NCBI RefSeq assembly: GCF_004801295.1
Contig: NZ_SSOC01000002.1
Span: 248,001-312,000 of the forward strand
Reading direction: 5' to 3'
DNA: 64,000 bases
Source: Pseudothauera nasutitermitis
Lineage (GTDB): Bacteria > Pseudomonadota > Gammaproteobacteria > Burkholderiales > Rhodocyclaceae
A program made the translations under genes and the position numbers. The notes under the pieces were generated by a model that made no database searches, had not been told where the DNA came from, and saw nothing but the letters and a program-made list of their open reading frames with translations. Shown here in pieces: positions 21,201 to 30,018 of the stretch (the first letter of the stretch is position 1; the number at the start of each line of letters is the position of its first letter).

Positions 21201-22313
21201 CGCGAAGCTCCACACCATGGCGTGGATCAGCCCGTCCGGGCGGGTGGGGTCGAAGGCGTGATGCTCCAGGGCCCCGTCATACGGCATGACCAGGTTCACC
21301 CCCGCGTCGTAGGTGCCGGCCCACAGCACGCCACTCTGGTCCCGCATCAGGCTGACGACGGTATTGCTGCTCAGGCTCGTCGGCACCGCCGCCTGGGTGC
21401 GGTGGTTGTCGATGCGCCCGTCGCCAGGATCGAGGCGGTACAGGCCGCCCGACCAGGTGCCGAACCAGATTGCCCCCTGCTCGTCCTGCAGGATGCTGGT
21501 CACCTCCGCATCGTAGTCGCCCGGAATGTGATCGACCCGGCCGTCGCGCGGGTCGATCCGGAACAGCCCGCCGCGCTCCGTACCCACCCACAGGTGTCCA
21601 TCATGCGCTACGTGCAGTCTGAGCACAGGGCCATCGACCGGCAGGTCGACGCTGCGCACGCCGCTTGCTCCGACGCGGCGCAAGCCACCCTGCGCGCGGC
21701 CGAGCCAGATATCCCCATCGCCCGTCTGCGCGATCGCCAGCACCGCACCCAGCGCCCCCTCACCATCCTCGCGGAAGTGGGTATAGCCCCCTCTGGCGAC
21801 ATCGAGCCGCGACGCCCCCACACCGTGGCCGATCCACAACGCGCCGTCGACGGCGGCAAACAGGGCCTCCACCTCCGCACTCGGTAGCCCGTCCGATCCG
21901 GCCGTGGGGTAGCGGATGAAACCGCCTCCGGCAACATGGTGGTTGAGTCCGCCCCCCAGGGTACCCACCCACATGCCGCCCTCGGCATCGGGCAGCAATG
22001 CCCGGACGTAGTTGTCGCTCAGGCTGACGGAGTTCTCGGGGTCGTGCCGGAAGTAGGAAAACCGTACACCGTCGAACACACTCAGGCCGTTCTCGGTGCC
22101 GATCCAGATCAAGCCAAACGCATCCTGCGCCAAGGCGCGCGCGGTGACCTGCGACAACCCCTGGTCCGTTCCCACGCGGCGAACGGTCAGCGGCCGGGGT
22201 TCCGCAAGCGCGGCGGCCACGTTCAGCAGCACGATCAGCAGCAAGACACAACACCGCGCCGCATGCATGGCGTAGCGGTGCGGTCGATGGCTCGTCGTAA
22301 CCGCAGCCGTCAT
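18207..22313 (-). CDS. Hybrid two-component system protein (Reg_prop sensor, kinase, receiver, AraC output)
   Basis: One 1,368-residue protein joins a whole signalling pathway. A signal peptide (CVLLLIVLLNVAAALA) leads to about a dozen propeller-like repeats of the type DxxGxLWxGTxxGLxRxD, then a Y_Y_Y-like domain (residues about 700-790), one membrane helix near 800, and a histidine kinase with IAHELKTP (His853), NLLANAVKYT, DDGPG and GEGLHI. A receiver with CDRMLPDG (Asp1152) and a C-terminal AraC-type helix-turn-helix (RTLQRKLQALYG, GFSSQSYMSRVFRKRLG) complete it. The periplasmic propeller would sense a ligand, often a carbohydrate in this family, and the AraC domain would regulate genes. 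Starts at 22343, 22313 or 22268 all keep the signal peptide; none has a clear ribosome-binding site. Confidence 0.9.
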   Translation of the reverse strand: MTAAVTTSHRPHRYAMHAARCCVLLLIVLLNVAAALAEPRPLTVRRVGTDQGLSQVTARALAQDAFGLIWIGTENGLSVFDGVRFSYFRHDPENSVSLSDNYVRALLPDAEGGMWVGTLGGGLNHHVAGGGFIRYPTAGSDGLPSAEVEALFAAVDGALWIGHGVGASRLDVARGGYTHFREDGEGALGAVLAIAQTGDGDIWLGRAQGGLRRVGASGVRSVDLPVDGPVLRLHVAHDGHLWVGTERGGLFRIDPRDGRVDHIPGDYDAEVTSILQDEQGAIWFGTWSGGLYRLDPGDGRIDNHRTQAAVPTSLSSNTVVSLMRDQSGVLWAGTYDAGVNLVMPYDGALEHHAFDPTRPDGLIHAMVWSFAEGPTGEIWVGTRRGLSRFDPAAGTTERYLASGRCGGPGIGVDVRAILPEQERLWLGLADGGLVLLDPASCRYRAYGELLTSRRVRLLLRDATEQLWIGTDNGLNRLDPVSGWVRHYRADGGEGSLPHNRIRSLYEDGQGTLWVGTSGGLSRYDAQEDRFVTWTHSQGHLSDNDVRGIHRDEAGILWLATGIGLTRLDPASGEAGFFYERHGLSNNTLYSVIPDGPYLWITTNSGLTRFDRRTYSTIRFDQGDGLQSNEFNFNAYLKTASGELLLGGIGGFNRLRPDRLLRDAVAPRLHLAYLIDNQPARIVPAGGHGEGAPVELKDGSIRFQARVLHYLNSMRNGYRYRLLGHEERWSHASAAQTEVSYAALPPGDYRFQIVGFTGSGVESGPPLEVHLRVPRPLWLQPWTLVPGLVALLGLAWLLAGLRTRALRLRATRLQAEVDAKTGEIAAQNERLNRQAGELERLLASQTEFYRRIAHELKTPLTLVSLPLKRLSALIDRRTEVRDAASTIARGVERLDQLVEQLTDVALDPRDVRATDRQTFGLGAFLLPLVGLYRHSAEAAGKTLRFAPIPDAAVTLHRAVFEDVLHNLLANAVKYTREGGRIDGAVELLASSGRLRLCVEDDGPGLTAAECERIFDSGFRTAHAAACDPAGHGEGLHICRSRLRAVGGDVTVSSEPGRGCRFVAEFPCTWSGEADRIASVPEDRPAGRRQADATAGDADEAPHRAEILFIEDDPDLRPALADAFGPYYRLGFACSLGEGLALAKECMPDLIVCDRMLPDGEGLTLVGRLKADADTCHIPVVVLSALSTVANQQEGWRSLADDYVAKPFQPETLRLRIESHLENRRRTREWARAQLTAGCAPAVPPADDAPNTDLAARTAAEYVRRLEEAVFARLAHNDCRLETVAADVRQSPRTLQRKLQALYGCGFAEYVVDLQLRRARTLLEAGASAKRAALEAGFSSQSYMSRVFRKRLGTTPSAYKAEAATEPSGD

Positions 22314-22640
22314 GAAGCTCGTGCAAAACGCCGTGCAAGGCATAAATGATCGATGGGAATAGCAAGAATTTGTAACAAAATACCAGCGTCCATCCATCGA
22401 ACGCAAACGTATCCGTACATCCGGCGGCCGATTTCCGGGCCGGATATCCATATCGAGTGGTTTTCCCGCTGACCGATGAAGAACGATCAAACCCGACGCA
22501 TGCGGCTGCACCCGGCCGGTCAGGGGCCCGCAGCGCTGCGCCCGGGCGCACGATCTGAAGTCGCCGGAGAAGCCCGGACACCGGGCGCGACGGAGCTCGA
22601 TGCTCGCCGGCCCCCGGCACTGCTCCGCCCGGGGGTACCC
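22314..22640. other. Intergenic region upstream of the hybrid regulator
   Basis: No gene is evident. The AT-richer part near 22345-22400 probably holds the regulator's promoter. A TTGCGT / TATTTT pair 18 nt apart on the minus strand is possible but weak. The right part flanks the truncated CoA-transferase gene. Confidence 0.35.
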
Positions 22641-23144
<504 letters not shown>

Positions 23145-23178
23145 TCACGGTAGAATCCGCGCTTCCATCACCGGCTGG

Positions 23179-24786
23179 ATGCCCGTGCAATTGCCTGCCA
23201 CCACAACGCCCCTACGCTGGCGCGCCCTGCTGGCCTTGAGCCTCGCCGCATTCGCCGGCCTGCTCGCCTATCTCGCCTGGCAGGTCCGGCCGATCCCCAT
23301 GCACGACCTGCACCTGGCCGACGGCGAAAAGCTGCAGTGTGTGTCCTATGCGCCCTTCCGCCTGCCTGGCCAGACACCTTTCGACCCCACGCTACGCATC
23401 CCGCACGAACAGATCGCCGATGACCTCGCCGCGCTGTCGCGCATCACCCGGTGCGTGCGGCTGTATTCGGTGGACCAGGGACTCGACGCGGTACCCGCGG
23501 TGGCCCGCGAACTCGGCCTGAAGGTCTTGCTGGGCGCCTGGATCGGCATCGACCCGAAGCGCAACGCGGTGGAACTCGACCGCGCCATCGCCCTGGCGAA
23601 CGAATACGCCGACGTGGTCGATGCGCTCATCGTCGGTAACGAAGTGCTGCTGCGCCGCGAACGCACGCCGGCGGAAATGCGTGAACTGCTGGCCTACGCA
23701 AAGCAACGCGCGCAGGTACCGGTGACCTACGCCGATGTATGGGAATTCTGGATGCGCAACCGCGAACTGGCGGCCGAGGTGGATCTGGTCACCGTGCATA
23801 TCCTGCCGTTCTGGGAAGATCACCCGGTGGGCGTGGACACCGCGCTGGAACACGTCGGCGAGGTTTTCAACGAGGTCCGCGCAGCCTTCGACAAGCCGGT
23901 GATGATCGGCGAGACCGGCTGGCCCAGCGCCGGCCGCCAGCGCCAGGAATCCCGCCCCTCGCGGGTCAATCAGGCGCGCTACGTGCGTGAATTCATCCAC
24001 CACGCGCACCAGCAAGGCTGGCGCTACAACCTCATCGAGGCCGTCGACCAGCCCTGGAAGCGCCGCCTGGAAGGCACCGTGGGTGGCTTCTGGGGCATGC
24101 TCGATCCCACCCTCGCACCCAAGTTCCCGCTCGCCGGCCCGGTGGCCGAGCGTAACGACCTGCGCACACCGCTGCTCGGCGGCCTGGCCGGGCTGCTGTT
24201 GTGCGTGGTACTGGCGAGCCGTGCCCGCCACACCACCCGCGCACGACGCGCGGCGGCTGGCGCCATGGGGCTGGTGGGCGGCATCGTGGCCGTACTGCAC
24301 GCCGAGCACGCCCTGCTCGCCTACCGTGACGCGCTGGAATGGAGCGTGCTGGGCGCAGTGGCCGTGCTGGGCGCCGCGCTGCCGCTGCTGCTCAGTTGCT
24401 GGAACGGCGAAGGCCGGCTGCCCTGCGTGGCGCACGCCTGGCAGGCTGTGCGCCGCCGGATTAGCTTGCCCGCCCCGCTCGTATTGCTCGGCCTGGTGCG
24501 CGGCGTGCTGCTGTTCGCCTGCGCGGTGGCCGCGCTGCTCCTCGCAGTCGACCCGCGCTATCGCGACTTTCCGATCTGGCTGTACCTGCTCCCCGCGCTC
24601 TACCTCGGCCTGCTCGGCTGGCTGGCCGCCGAACACGGCAACGAGGAACGCCTGTGCAGCCTGGTGATCGTCGCTGCCGTGCTGCTGCGCTGGCTACCCG
24701 AGCCGGCCAACCCCCAGGCCATCGCCTGGCTGCTCGTCGGCCTGGCTTTCGGCCTGCCCGCGCTGCTCGCGCGCAAGCGCGAGTAA
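23179..24786 (+). CDS. Membrane-anchored GH17 beta-glucanase/transglucosylase
   Basis: This 535-residue protein has an N-terminal membrane helix (residues 16-34), a GH17 catalytic domain, and a C-terminal membrane part with several helices (about 310-530). The acid/base Glu155 is in IVGNEVLLR and the nucleophile Glu245 in IGETGWPS, so the active site is complete. Bacterial GH17 enzymes act on beta-1,3-glucan and several are transglucosylases. Its neighbour is a GH17-GT2 fusion, so both probably serve one periplasmic glucan pathway, with this enzyme trimming, branching or cyclising the chain. The last 93 nt overlap a gene on the other strand. Confidence 0.88.
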   Translation: MPVQLPATTTPLRWRALLALSLAAFAGLLAYLAWQVRPIPMHDLHLADGEKLQCVSYAPFRLPGQTPFDPTLRIPHEQIADDLAALSRITRCVRLYSVDQGLDAVPAVARELGLKVLLGAWIGIDPKRNAVELDRAIALANEYADVVDALIVGNEVLLRRERTPAEMRELLAYAKQRAQVPVTYADVWEFWMRNRELAAEVDLVTVHILPFWEDHPVGVDTALEHVGEVFNEVRAAFDKPVMIGETGWPSAGRQRQESRPSRVNQARYVREFIHHAHQQGWRYNLIEAVDQPWKRRLEGTVGGFWGMLDPTLAPKFPLAGPVAERNDLRTPLLGGLAGLLLCVVLASRARHTTRARRAAAGAMGLVGGIVAVLHAEHALLAYRDALEWSVLGAVAVLGAALPLLLSCWNGEGRLPCVAHAWQAVRRRISLPAPLVLLGLVRGVLLFACAVAALLLAVDPRYRDFPIWLYLLPALYLGLLGWLAAEHGNEERLCSLVIVAAVLLRWLPEPANPQAIAWLLVGLAFGLPALLARKRE

Positions 24787-25131
24787 GGCGAGCAAGGCAC
24801 CCACGGCGGCCGGCTCGAAGCTGTACCACACCAGCCCCGCCAGACCGGCCAGCCAGCCAGTCCAGGCCAGCGCGCGCCAACCCAGGACGAACGCCAGCGC
24901 GGCGCAGAGCAGGCTCAGCCAGCCCAGGCGCTGGTACATGAAGGCCTGCACCATGGCCCACTTGACGCCGCACAGCCCCCCCAGCCCCTGCTCGATGCTG
25001 CCGCCACAATCACGCGGCAGCAGGTTGGCTTCCAGCACACCGTAACGCAGCCACAGGACGGCCGCGAGCAGCGCCATGCTGACTACCACAAAAGACATAC
25101 CACCGCATTGGCGCAAAATATTCCGCCACAT
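24694..25131 (-). CDS. Hypothetical membrane protein
   Basis: This 145-residue protein has about four hydrophobic segments (for example SFVVVSMALLAAVLWLRYGV near the N terminus and LGWLSLLCAALAFVLGW). The ATG at 25131 is preceded by AAGG; an upstream alternative at 25173 lacks this. I do not recognise the family. Its 3' end overlaps the 3' end of the GH17 gene by 93 nt in the opposite direction. The membrane nature and position between the two glucan genes hint at an accessory role, which is inference. Confidence 0.6.
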   Translation of the reverse strand: MWRNILRQCGGMSFVVVSMALLAAVLWLRYGVLEANLLPRDCGGSIEQGLGGLCGVKWAMVQAFMYQRLGWLSLLCAALAFVLGWRALAWTGWLAGLAGLVWYSFEPAAVGALLALLALAREQRGQAESQADEQPGDGLGVGRLG

Positions 25132-25372
25132 CGTGCCTTTTTCCTTATCGATCAAGGGAGCGCCGGGGATCACACTTCCTGTTGCAAAACCGCGGCGAAA
25201 AGCGCTGCGCGATCCCGCGAATCGAGCATAAACTGCGCGGCGTTCCGCGCAAATGCGGCCCCGTGCGGATTGTGCCCGAGCCGCTGGGGCGTGGGTGTTG
25301 CAACGCGCAAAGAAGTATCACCGAAACTGCGCCAAATCATTTCCAGCTTTCCGTCTCTGGACCGAGGTACCA

Positions 25373-28012
25373 ATGAAGAATTCCGCGTCGCTGATCTACC
25401 GCCTGCTGGTCGCGTCGGCGATTGCCACCCTGGTCGCCCTGGCGCAGTACGAGCTGTGGCAGTACTTAAGTCGTGGTGCCGAGCTGATCGGCAACGCGCA
25501 CAGCATCAAGGGCTACGCCTACACCGGCTTCCAGCGCGACCAGAGCCCGCTGCGCGGCACCTTCCCGTCCCGCGAGGATGTCGCCCGCGACCTCGAACTG
25601 CTCGCCCGCTCCTCCGACGCGATCCGCACCTACAGCGTGCGCGACCTGCCCCACCAGCTCACCGAAGCCGGCAAGCTGGACATGCTGATCACCGCCGGCG
25701 CATGGATCTCGCCGGTGAAGACGGAAAACGACGCCGAACTCGACGCGCTGATCGCCGCTTCGCGCTCGATGCGGCAGATCGAACGCCTGATCGTCGGCAA
25801 CGAAGTGTTGCTGCGCGGCGACCTGAGCGTCGACGAACTGATCATCTACCTGGACCGCGCGCGCAAGGAACAGAAAAAGCCGGTCTCCACCGCCGAACCC
25901 TGGCACGTGTGGCTGAAGAACCCGGAACTGGTCAAGCACGTGGACTTCATCGCCGTGCACCTGCTGCCCTACCACGAAGGCGTTCCGGCCGAGGCCGCCG
26001 TGGAATACGCGCTGATGCGCTACGACGAACTGGCGCGCACCTTTCCGCGCAAGCGCATCGTCATCGGCGAAATCGGCTGGCCCAGCCGCGGGCCGATCAT
26101 GACCAGCTTCGACGGCGCCACCCAGGCCGTGGCCTCCGCCGAGAACCAGGCCCGTTTCATCCACGAATTCCTCTCCCATCCGCGCTCGCCCCGGCTGGAC
26201 TACTATCTGATGGAAGCCATCGACCAGCCCTGGAAGGTGGAGGTGGAAGGCTGGGCCGGCGCCTACTGGGGGGTCTACAACGCCGACCGCGAACCCAAGT
26301 TCGCCCTCGAAGGCGTGGCCATGCGCGACCCGCACTGGCAGAAGAAGGCTGGCACCGCCGCCGTGCTGGCGCTGCTGCCGATGCTGCTGGTGGCCTTCTT
26401 CCTGTCGGACTGGAACGTCTTCGGGCGCGTCTTCCTGGCCGCGCTGATCCAGGCCTGCGTTTCCACGCTCATCGTCGGCATCAACGTGCCGGTGGATTAC
26501 TACCTGAACCAGCGCGACCTGGTCGGTCTGACCCTGCTGATCGCCGCCACCGGACTCACCGCCGCGGTGCTGCTGTCGCACGGCTTCGAATTCGGCGAGG
26601 TGCTGTTCAAGCGCCGCTGGCAGCGCCGCTTCATGCCGCTCGACCCGCATCCGCAAGAGCGCCAGCCCTTCGTATCGATCCACCTCGCCTGCCACAACGA
26701 GCCGCCGGAGATGGTCATCGCCACCATCGACAGCCTGGCCAGGCTCAACTACCAGAACTTCGAGGTGCTGATCCTCGACAACAACACCAGGGACGAGGTT
26801 AAGTGGAAACCGCTTGAAGCGCGCTGCGCCGAACTCGGCCCGCGCTTCCGCTTCTTCCACCTGATGGACTGGCCCGGCTTCAAGGCCGGCGCGCTCAACT
26901 ACGGCCTCAAGGTCACCGATCCGCGCGCCGAGGTGGTCGGCGTGGTGGATGCCGACTACGTGGTCGATCCCGACTGGCTGGCCGGGCTGATCCCGCACTT
27001 CGACAAACCCGACGTCGCCGTGGTGCAGGCCCCGCAGGCCCACCGCGACTGGGAGACCCACCCCTTCCGGCGCATGTGCAACTGGGAGTTCGAGGGTTTC
27101 TTCCGCATCGGCATGCACCACCGCAACGAACGCAATGCGCTGATCCAGCACGGCACCATGACCCTGGTGCGCCGCCTGGCGCTGGAAGAAGTGGGCGGCT
27201 GGTCGGAATGGTGCATCTGCGAGGACACCGAGCTGGGCCTGCGCCTGATCGAAAACGGTTACGACACACGCTATGTAGACCACATCTACGGACGCGGCCT
27301 GACGCCTTCGGACTTCGCCGCGATCAAGAGCCAGCGCTTCCGCTGGGCCTTCGGCGCCATGCAGATCCTCAAGCACCACGTGCCGCAGATGGTCGGCCGC
27401 AGCCGGCTCAATCTGGCGCAGCGCTATCACTTCCTCACCGGCTGGTTCGCCTGGCTGGGCGATGCGCTGCAACTGGTGTTCGCCTTCGGCAGCCTGTTGT
27501 GGACGCTGGGTATCCTGCTGTTCCCCAAGGCCTTCGGCCTGCCGGTGAGCGCGCTGGCGCTGCCGGTGCTGGCCTTCATGATCTTCAAGGCGGCGCTCGG
27601 CCCGATTCTGTACCGGCGCACGATGAACTGTCCGTGGCGCGACATCCTCGGCGCATCGGTACTCTCGGTGGGTCTGGCCCACGCCATCGCGCGCGGCGTG
27701 TTCGCCGGCCTGTGGAAGAAGCACGGCACCTTCGTGGTCACCCCCAAGGGCTGGAAGGCCAAGGGCGCGCTGGCCTTCTTCGGGCCGATCCGCGAGGAAC
27801 TCGGCATGCTGTTCGCCCTGCTGCTGGGCATCTTCGCCCTGCTCCAACTGCAAGACGGCACCCAGCTGGAAACCCGGCTGTGGGTCGGCATCCTGGGTTT
27901 GCAATGCATTCCCTACCTGGCGGCCATTGCCTGCCAGGTGGCGGCCTACCTGCCGGAGCGCGCCACCCCGGCGCCGCTCGGCGACTCCAAGATCAAGCCG
28001 GCAACGCTGTAG
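25373..28012 (+). CDS. GH17-GT2 fusion, probable beta-glucan synthase (NdvB-like)
   Basis: This 879-residue membrane protein joins two enzymes. After an N-terminal helix comes a GH17 domain with Glu144 (VGNEVLLRG) and Glu233 (IGEIGWPS). Membrane helices near 325-410 lead to a GT2 domain with SIHLACHNEPPEM, DADY (Asp526 and Asp528), a CEDTELG motif and QRFRW (Gln654), followed by more helices. That layout matches the NdvB-type synthases of cyclic beta-1,3/1,6-glucan in Bradyrhizobium and of periplasmic glucans in Pseudomonas. The GT2 part would polymerise UDP-glucose and pass the chain through the membrane; the GH17 part would process it. The ATG at 25373 begins at the membrane helix; the longer frame adds an unsupported leader. 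Confidence 0.88.
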   Translation: MKNSASLIYRLLVASAIATLVALAQYELWQYLSRGAELIGNAHSIKGYAYTGFQRDQSPLRGTFPSREDVARDLELLARSSDAIRTYSVRDLPHQLTEAGKLDMLITAGAWISPVKTENDAELDALIAASRSMRQIERLIVGNEVLLRGDLSVDELIIYLDRARKEQKKPVSTAEPWHVWLKNPELVKHVDFIAVHLLPYHEGVPAEAAVEYALMRYDELARTFPRKRIVIGEIGWPSRGPIMTSFDGATQAVASAENQARFIHEFLSHPRSPRLDYYLMEAIDQPWKVEVEGWAGAYWGVYNADREPKFALEGVAMRDPHWQKKAGTAAVLALLPMLLVAFFLSDWNVFGRVFLAALIQACVSTLIVGINVPVDYYLNQRDLVGLTLLIAATGLTAAVLLSHGFEFGEVLFKRRWQRRFMPLDPHPQERQPFVSIHLACHNEPPEMVIATIDSLARLNYQNFEVLILDNNTRDEVKWKPLEARCAELGPRFRFFHLMDWPGFKAGALNYGLKVTDPRAEVVGVVDADYVVDPDWLAGLIPHFDKPDVAVVQAPQAHRDWETHPFRRMCNWEFEGFFRIGMHHRNERNALIQHGTMTLVRRLALEEVGGWSEWCICEDTELGLRLIENGYDTRYVDHIYGRGLTPSDFAAIKSQRFRWAFGAMQILKHHVPQMVGRSRLNLAQRYHFLTGWFAWLGDALQLVFAFGSLLWTLGILLFPKAFGLPVSALALPVLAFMIFKAALGPILYRRTMNCPWRDILGASVLSVGLAHAIARGVFAGLWKKHGTFVVTPKGWKAKGALAFFGPIREELGMLFALLLGIFALLQLQDGTQLETRLWVGILGLQCIPYLAAIACQVAAYLPERATPAPLGDSKIKPATL

Positions 28013-28030
28013 GAACGCCGGATGCAAACC

Positions 28031-28056
28031 ACGGGGGCCTCGACGGCCCCCGTTTT
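28031..28056. terminator. Bidirectional rho-independent terminator
   Basis: ACGGGGGCC at 28031-28039 pairs with GGCCCCCGT at 28045-28053 around a 5-nt loop, followed by TTTT. It lies between the convergent glucan synthase and LysR genes. Confidence 0.85.
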
Positions 28057-28979
28057 CATTTGACCGGCGGCAGCGGGATCTCGTGGCTGTTGCCGGCGCC
28101 CTCGGTCATCCGCCGGCAGGCCGCCAGGAAGGCGCGCATGGCGGCGGTGTGATACTTACCGCGGTGCCAGACGAACTGGAAACGCCGCGACAGATCCAGC
28201 CCCGGCGTCTCCAGCGGCACCAGGCTGCCGCGCCGGAACGCGTCGCGCAGCGCCAGACGCGAAATGCAGCCGATGCCCAGGCCGTTCTCCACCGCGCGCT
28301 TGATCGCCTCGGTGTGCTCCAGCTCCAGACGCACGCGCAGGCCGCCGTGGTGCCGCAGCGCACCCTCCAGCGTTTCGCGGGTGCCGGAACCGTGCTCGCG
28401 CAGAATCCACCACTCTTCCATCAATTCTTCCACGCGCAGTTCCTTCCGCCCGGCCAGCGGATGCGAAGGCGCGCAGAACGGCACCAGTTCGTCGCGCACC
28501 CAGGGCTCGACCTCGACGTCCGGCTCGTCGGTGCGCCCTTCGATCAGGCCCAGATCGATCTCGTAGCGCGACACGCGGGCGACGATGGTGGCGGTGTTGT
28601 GTACAGACAGCGATACCTGCCCGGAAGGGTGGCGCTGCAGATAATCCGAGGCGATCAATGGGGCGAGGTAGTTGCCGATGGTCAGTGTCGCCCCCACCTT
28701 GAGACTGCCGGGGGTGTCGTCGGCCTGCAGCAGCCCTTCCAGCTCCAGCGCGCGGTCCAGCAGCTCGACCGTCTTCGGCAGCAGCAGGCGGCCGTGCTCG
28801 TTGAGGCGCAGGCGCTTGCCGACACGGTCGAACAGCGGCCGGTCGAACTGGTTCTCCAGTTCGGCGAGCGCCGCGCTGGTGGCCGACTGCGACAGCGACA
28901 GGGATTCGGCCGCGCGCGAAACGTTCTCGCCGCGCGCGATGGCCACGAAGACTTCGAGCTGGCGGAGCGTGAAGCGCAT
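28056..28979 (-). CDS. finR: LysR-family regulator (FinR-like)
   Basis: This 307-residue LysR protein has its winged helix-turn-helix at residues 1-60 (LRQLEVFVAIARGENVSRAAE, LSQSATSAALAELE) and a periplasmic-binding-like effector domain from about 90. It is divergent from the ferredoxin-NADP reductase gene. In Pseudomonas the same arrangement is finR-fpr, where FinR activates fpr under oxidative stress; the assignment rests mainly on this context. The ATG at 28979 is preceded by GGAG at good spacing. Confidence 0.8.
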   Translation of the reverse strand: MRFTLRQLEVFVAIARGENVSRAAESLSLSQSATSAALAELENQFDRPLFDRVGKRLRLNEHGRLLLPKTVELLDRALELEGLLQADDTPGSLKVGATLTIGNYLAPLIASDYLQRHPSGQVSLSVHNTATIVARVSRYEIDLGLIEGRTDEPDVEVEPWVRDELVPFCAPSHPLAGRKELRVEELMEEWWILREHGSGTRETLEGALRHHGGLRVRLELEHTEAIKRAVENGLGIGCISRLALRDAFRRGSLVPLETPGLDLSRRFQFVWHRGKYHTAAMRAFLAACRRMTEGAGNSHEIPLPPVK

Positions 28980-28995
28980 ATCGACTCCATAACTA

Positions 28996-29004
28996 TCTAA
29001 TAGA
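28996..29004 (+). promoter_or_regulatory. Candidate LysR operator between finR and fpr
   Basis: TCTAATAGA is a palindrome around a central A within the AT-rich ATCTAATAGACAAATTAT stretch. It lies about midway between the divergent genes. A TAGAAT at 29039-29044 could be the fpr -10 with no good -35, as expected for an activated promoter. Confidence 0.45.
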
Positions 29005-29087
29005 CAAATTATCCATCAAACAAGTAAGCAACGTCGCATAGAATGCCGCCACCCTCCATCCCAACAGACTGACGGAACCCCAGAACC

Positions 29088-29864
29088 ATGAGCAAGCTCG
29101 GTACCGAACGCGTGATCAGCGTCCATCACTGGAACGACACCCTGTTCAGTTTCCGCACCACCCGCGACCCGGGGCTGCGCTTCAACAATGGTCAATTCGT
29201 CATGATCGGCCTGGAAACCGAAGGCCGCCCGCTCACCCGCGCCTACAGCATCGCCAGCCCGAACTACGAAGAGCACCTGGAGTTCTTCAGCATCAAGGTG
29301 CAGAACGGCCCGCTCACCTCCCGCCTGCAGCACCTGCAGCCGGGCGACCCCATCGTGGTCAGCCGCAAGCCCACCGGCACCCTGGTGCTCGATGACGTGC
29401 GCCCCGGCCGCAACCTGTACCTGCTGTCCACCGGCACCGGACTGGCGCCGTTCATGAGCGTGATCCAGGATCCGGAAACCTACGAGCGCTTCGACAAGGT
29501 CATCCTGACCCACGGTGTGCGCTATGTCTCCGAACTCGCCTACGCCGATTTCATCACCAATGAACTACCCAAGAACGAGTTCTTCGGCGAGGCCGTGGCC
29601 GAGAAACTGCTGTACTACCCCAGCGTGACCCGCGAGCCCTTCCGCAACCAGGGCCGTCTGACCGCACTCCTCGACAGCGGCAAGCTCACCGCCGACCTGG
29701 GCCTCGACCCGCTGGATCCGGAACACGACCGCGCGATGATCTGCGGCAGCGCCGCCATGCTGAAGGACTTCCGCACGCTGCTCGACAGCCGTGGCTTCAA
29801 GGTTTCCAAGCACATCGGCGATCAGGGCGACTACGTCATCGAACACGCCTTCATCGAGAAGTAA
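29088..29864 (+). CDS. fpr: Ferredoxin-NADP reductase
   Basis: This 258-residue flavoprotein moves electrons between NADPH and ferredoxin or flavodoxin in the cytoplasm. The FAD motif RAYSIASPNY is near residue 50, the NADP-binding motif is STGTGLAPFMSV, and MICGSAAML precedes the characteristic C terminus YVIEHAFIEK. Length and C terminus are those of the bacterial subclass I enzymes. It is transcribed away from the LysR gene, which probably controls it in response to redox stress. Confidence 0.94.
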   Translation: MSKLGTERVISVHHWNDTLFSFRTTRDPGLRFNNGQFVMIGLETEGRPLTRAYSIASPNYEEHLEFFSIKVQNGPLTSRLQHLQPGDPIVVSRKPTGTLVLDDVRPGRNLYLLSTGTGLAPFMSVIQDPETYERFDKVILTHGVRYVSELAYADFITNELPKNEFFGEAVAEKLLYYPSVTREPFRNQGRLTALLDSGKLTADLGLDPLDPEHDRAMICGSAAMLKDFRTLLDSRGFKVSKHIGDQGDYVIEHAFIEK

Positions 29865-29880
29865 AACGCAATACTTTCCA

Positions 29881-29909
29881 CCTCAGCTGCCCATTTCGGG
29901 CAGCTGGGG
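29881..29909 (+). terminator. Hairpin downstream of fpr
   Basis: CAGCTGCCC at 29884-29892 pairs with GGGCAGCTG at 29898-29906, and the stem can extend by three pairs. No T-tract follows, so termination is plausible but not certain. Confidence 0.55.
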
Positions 29910-30018
29910 TGGCGCACCATCCGAAAGCGCGCATACAATCCGCCGCCAGCCCGAACGCATCGCCAATTTCCTTGATGCGCCTCAAAAATCGGGCCCATGC
30001 CAAGGATAAGATGCGCCG

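Noticed and set aside
25466-28027. An 853-residue minus-strand open frame opposite the glucan synthase
   Set aside because: It mirrors the codon pattern of the real gene and has no recognisable motif.
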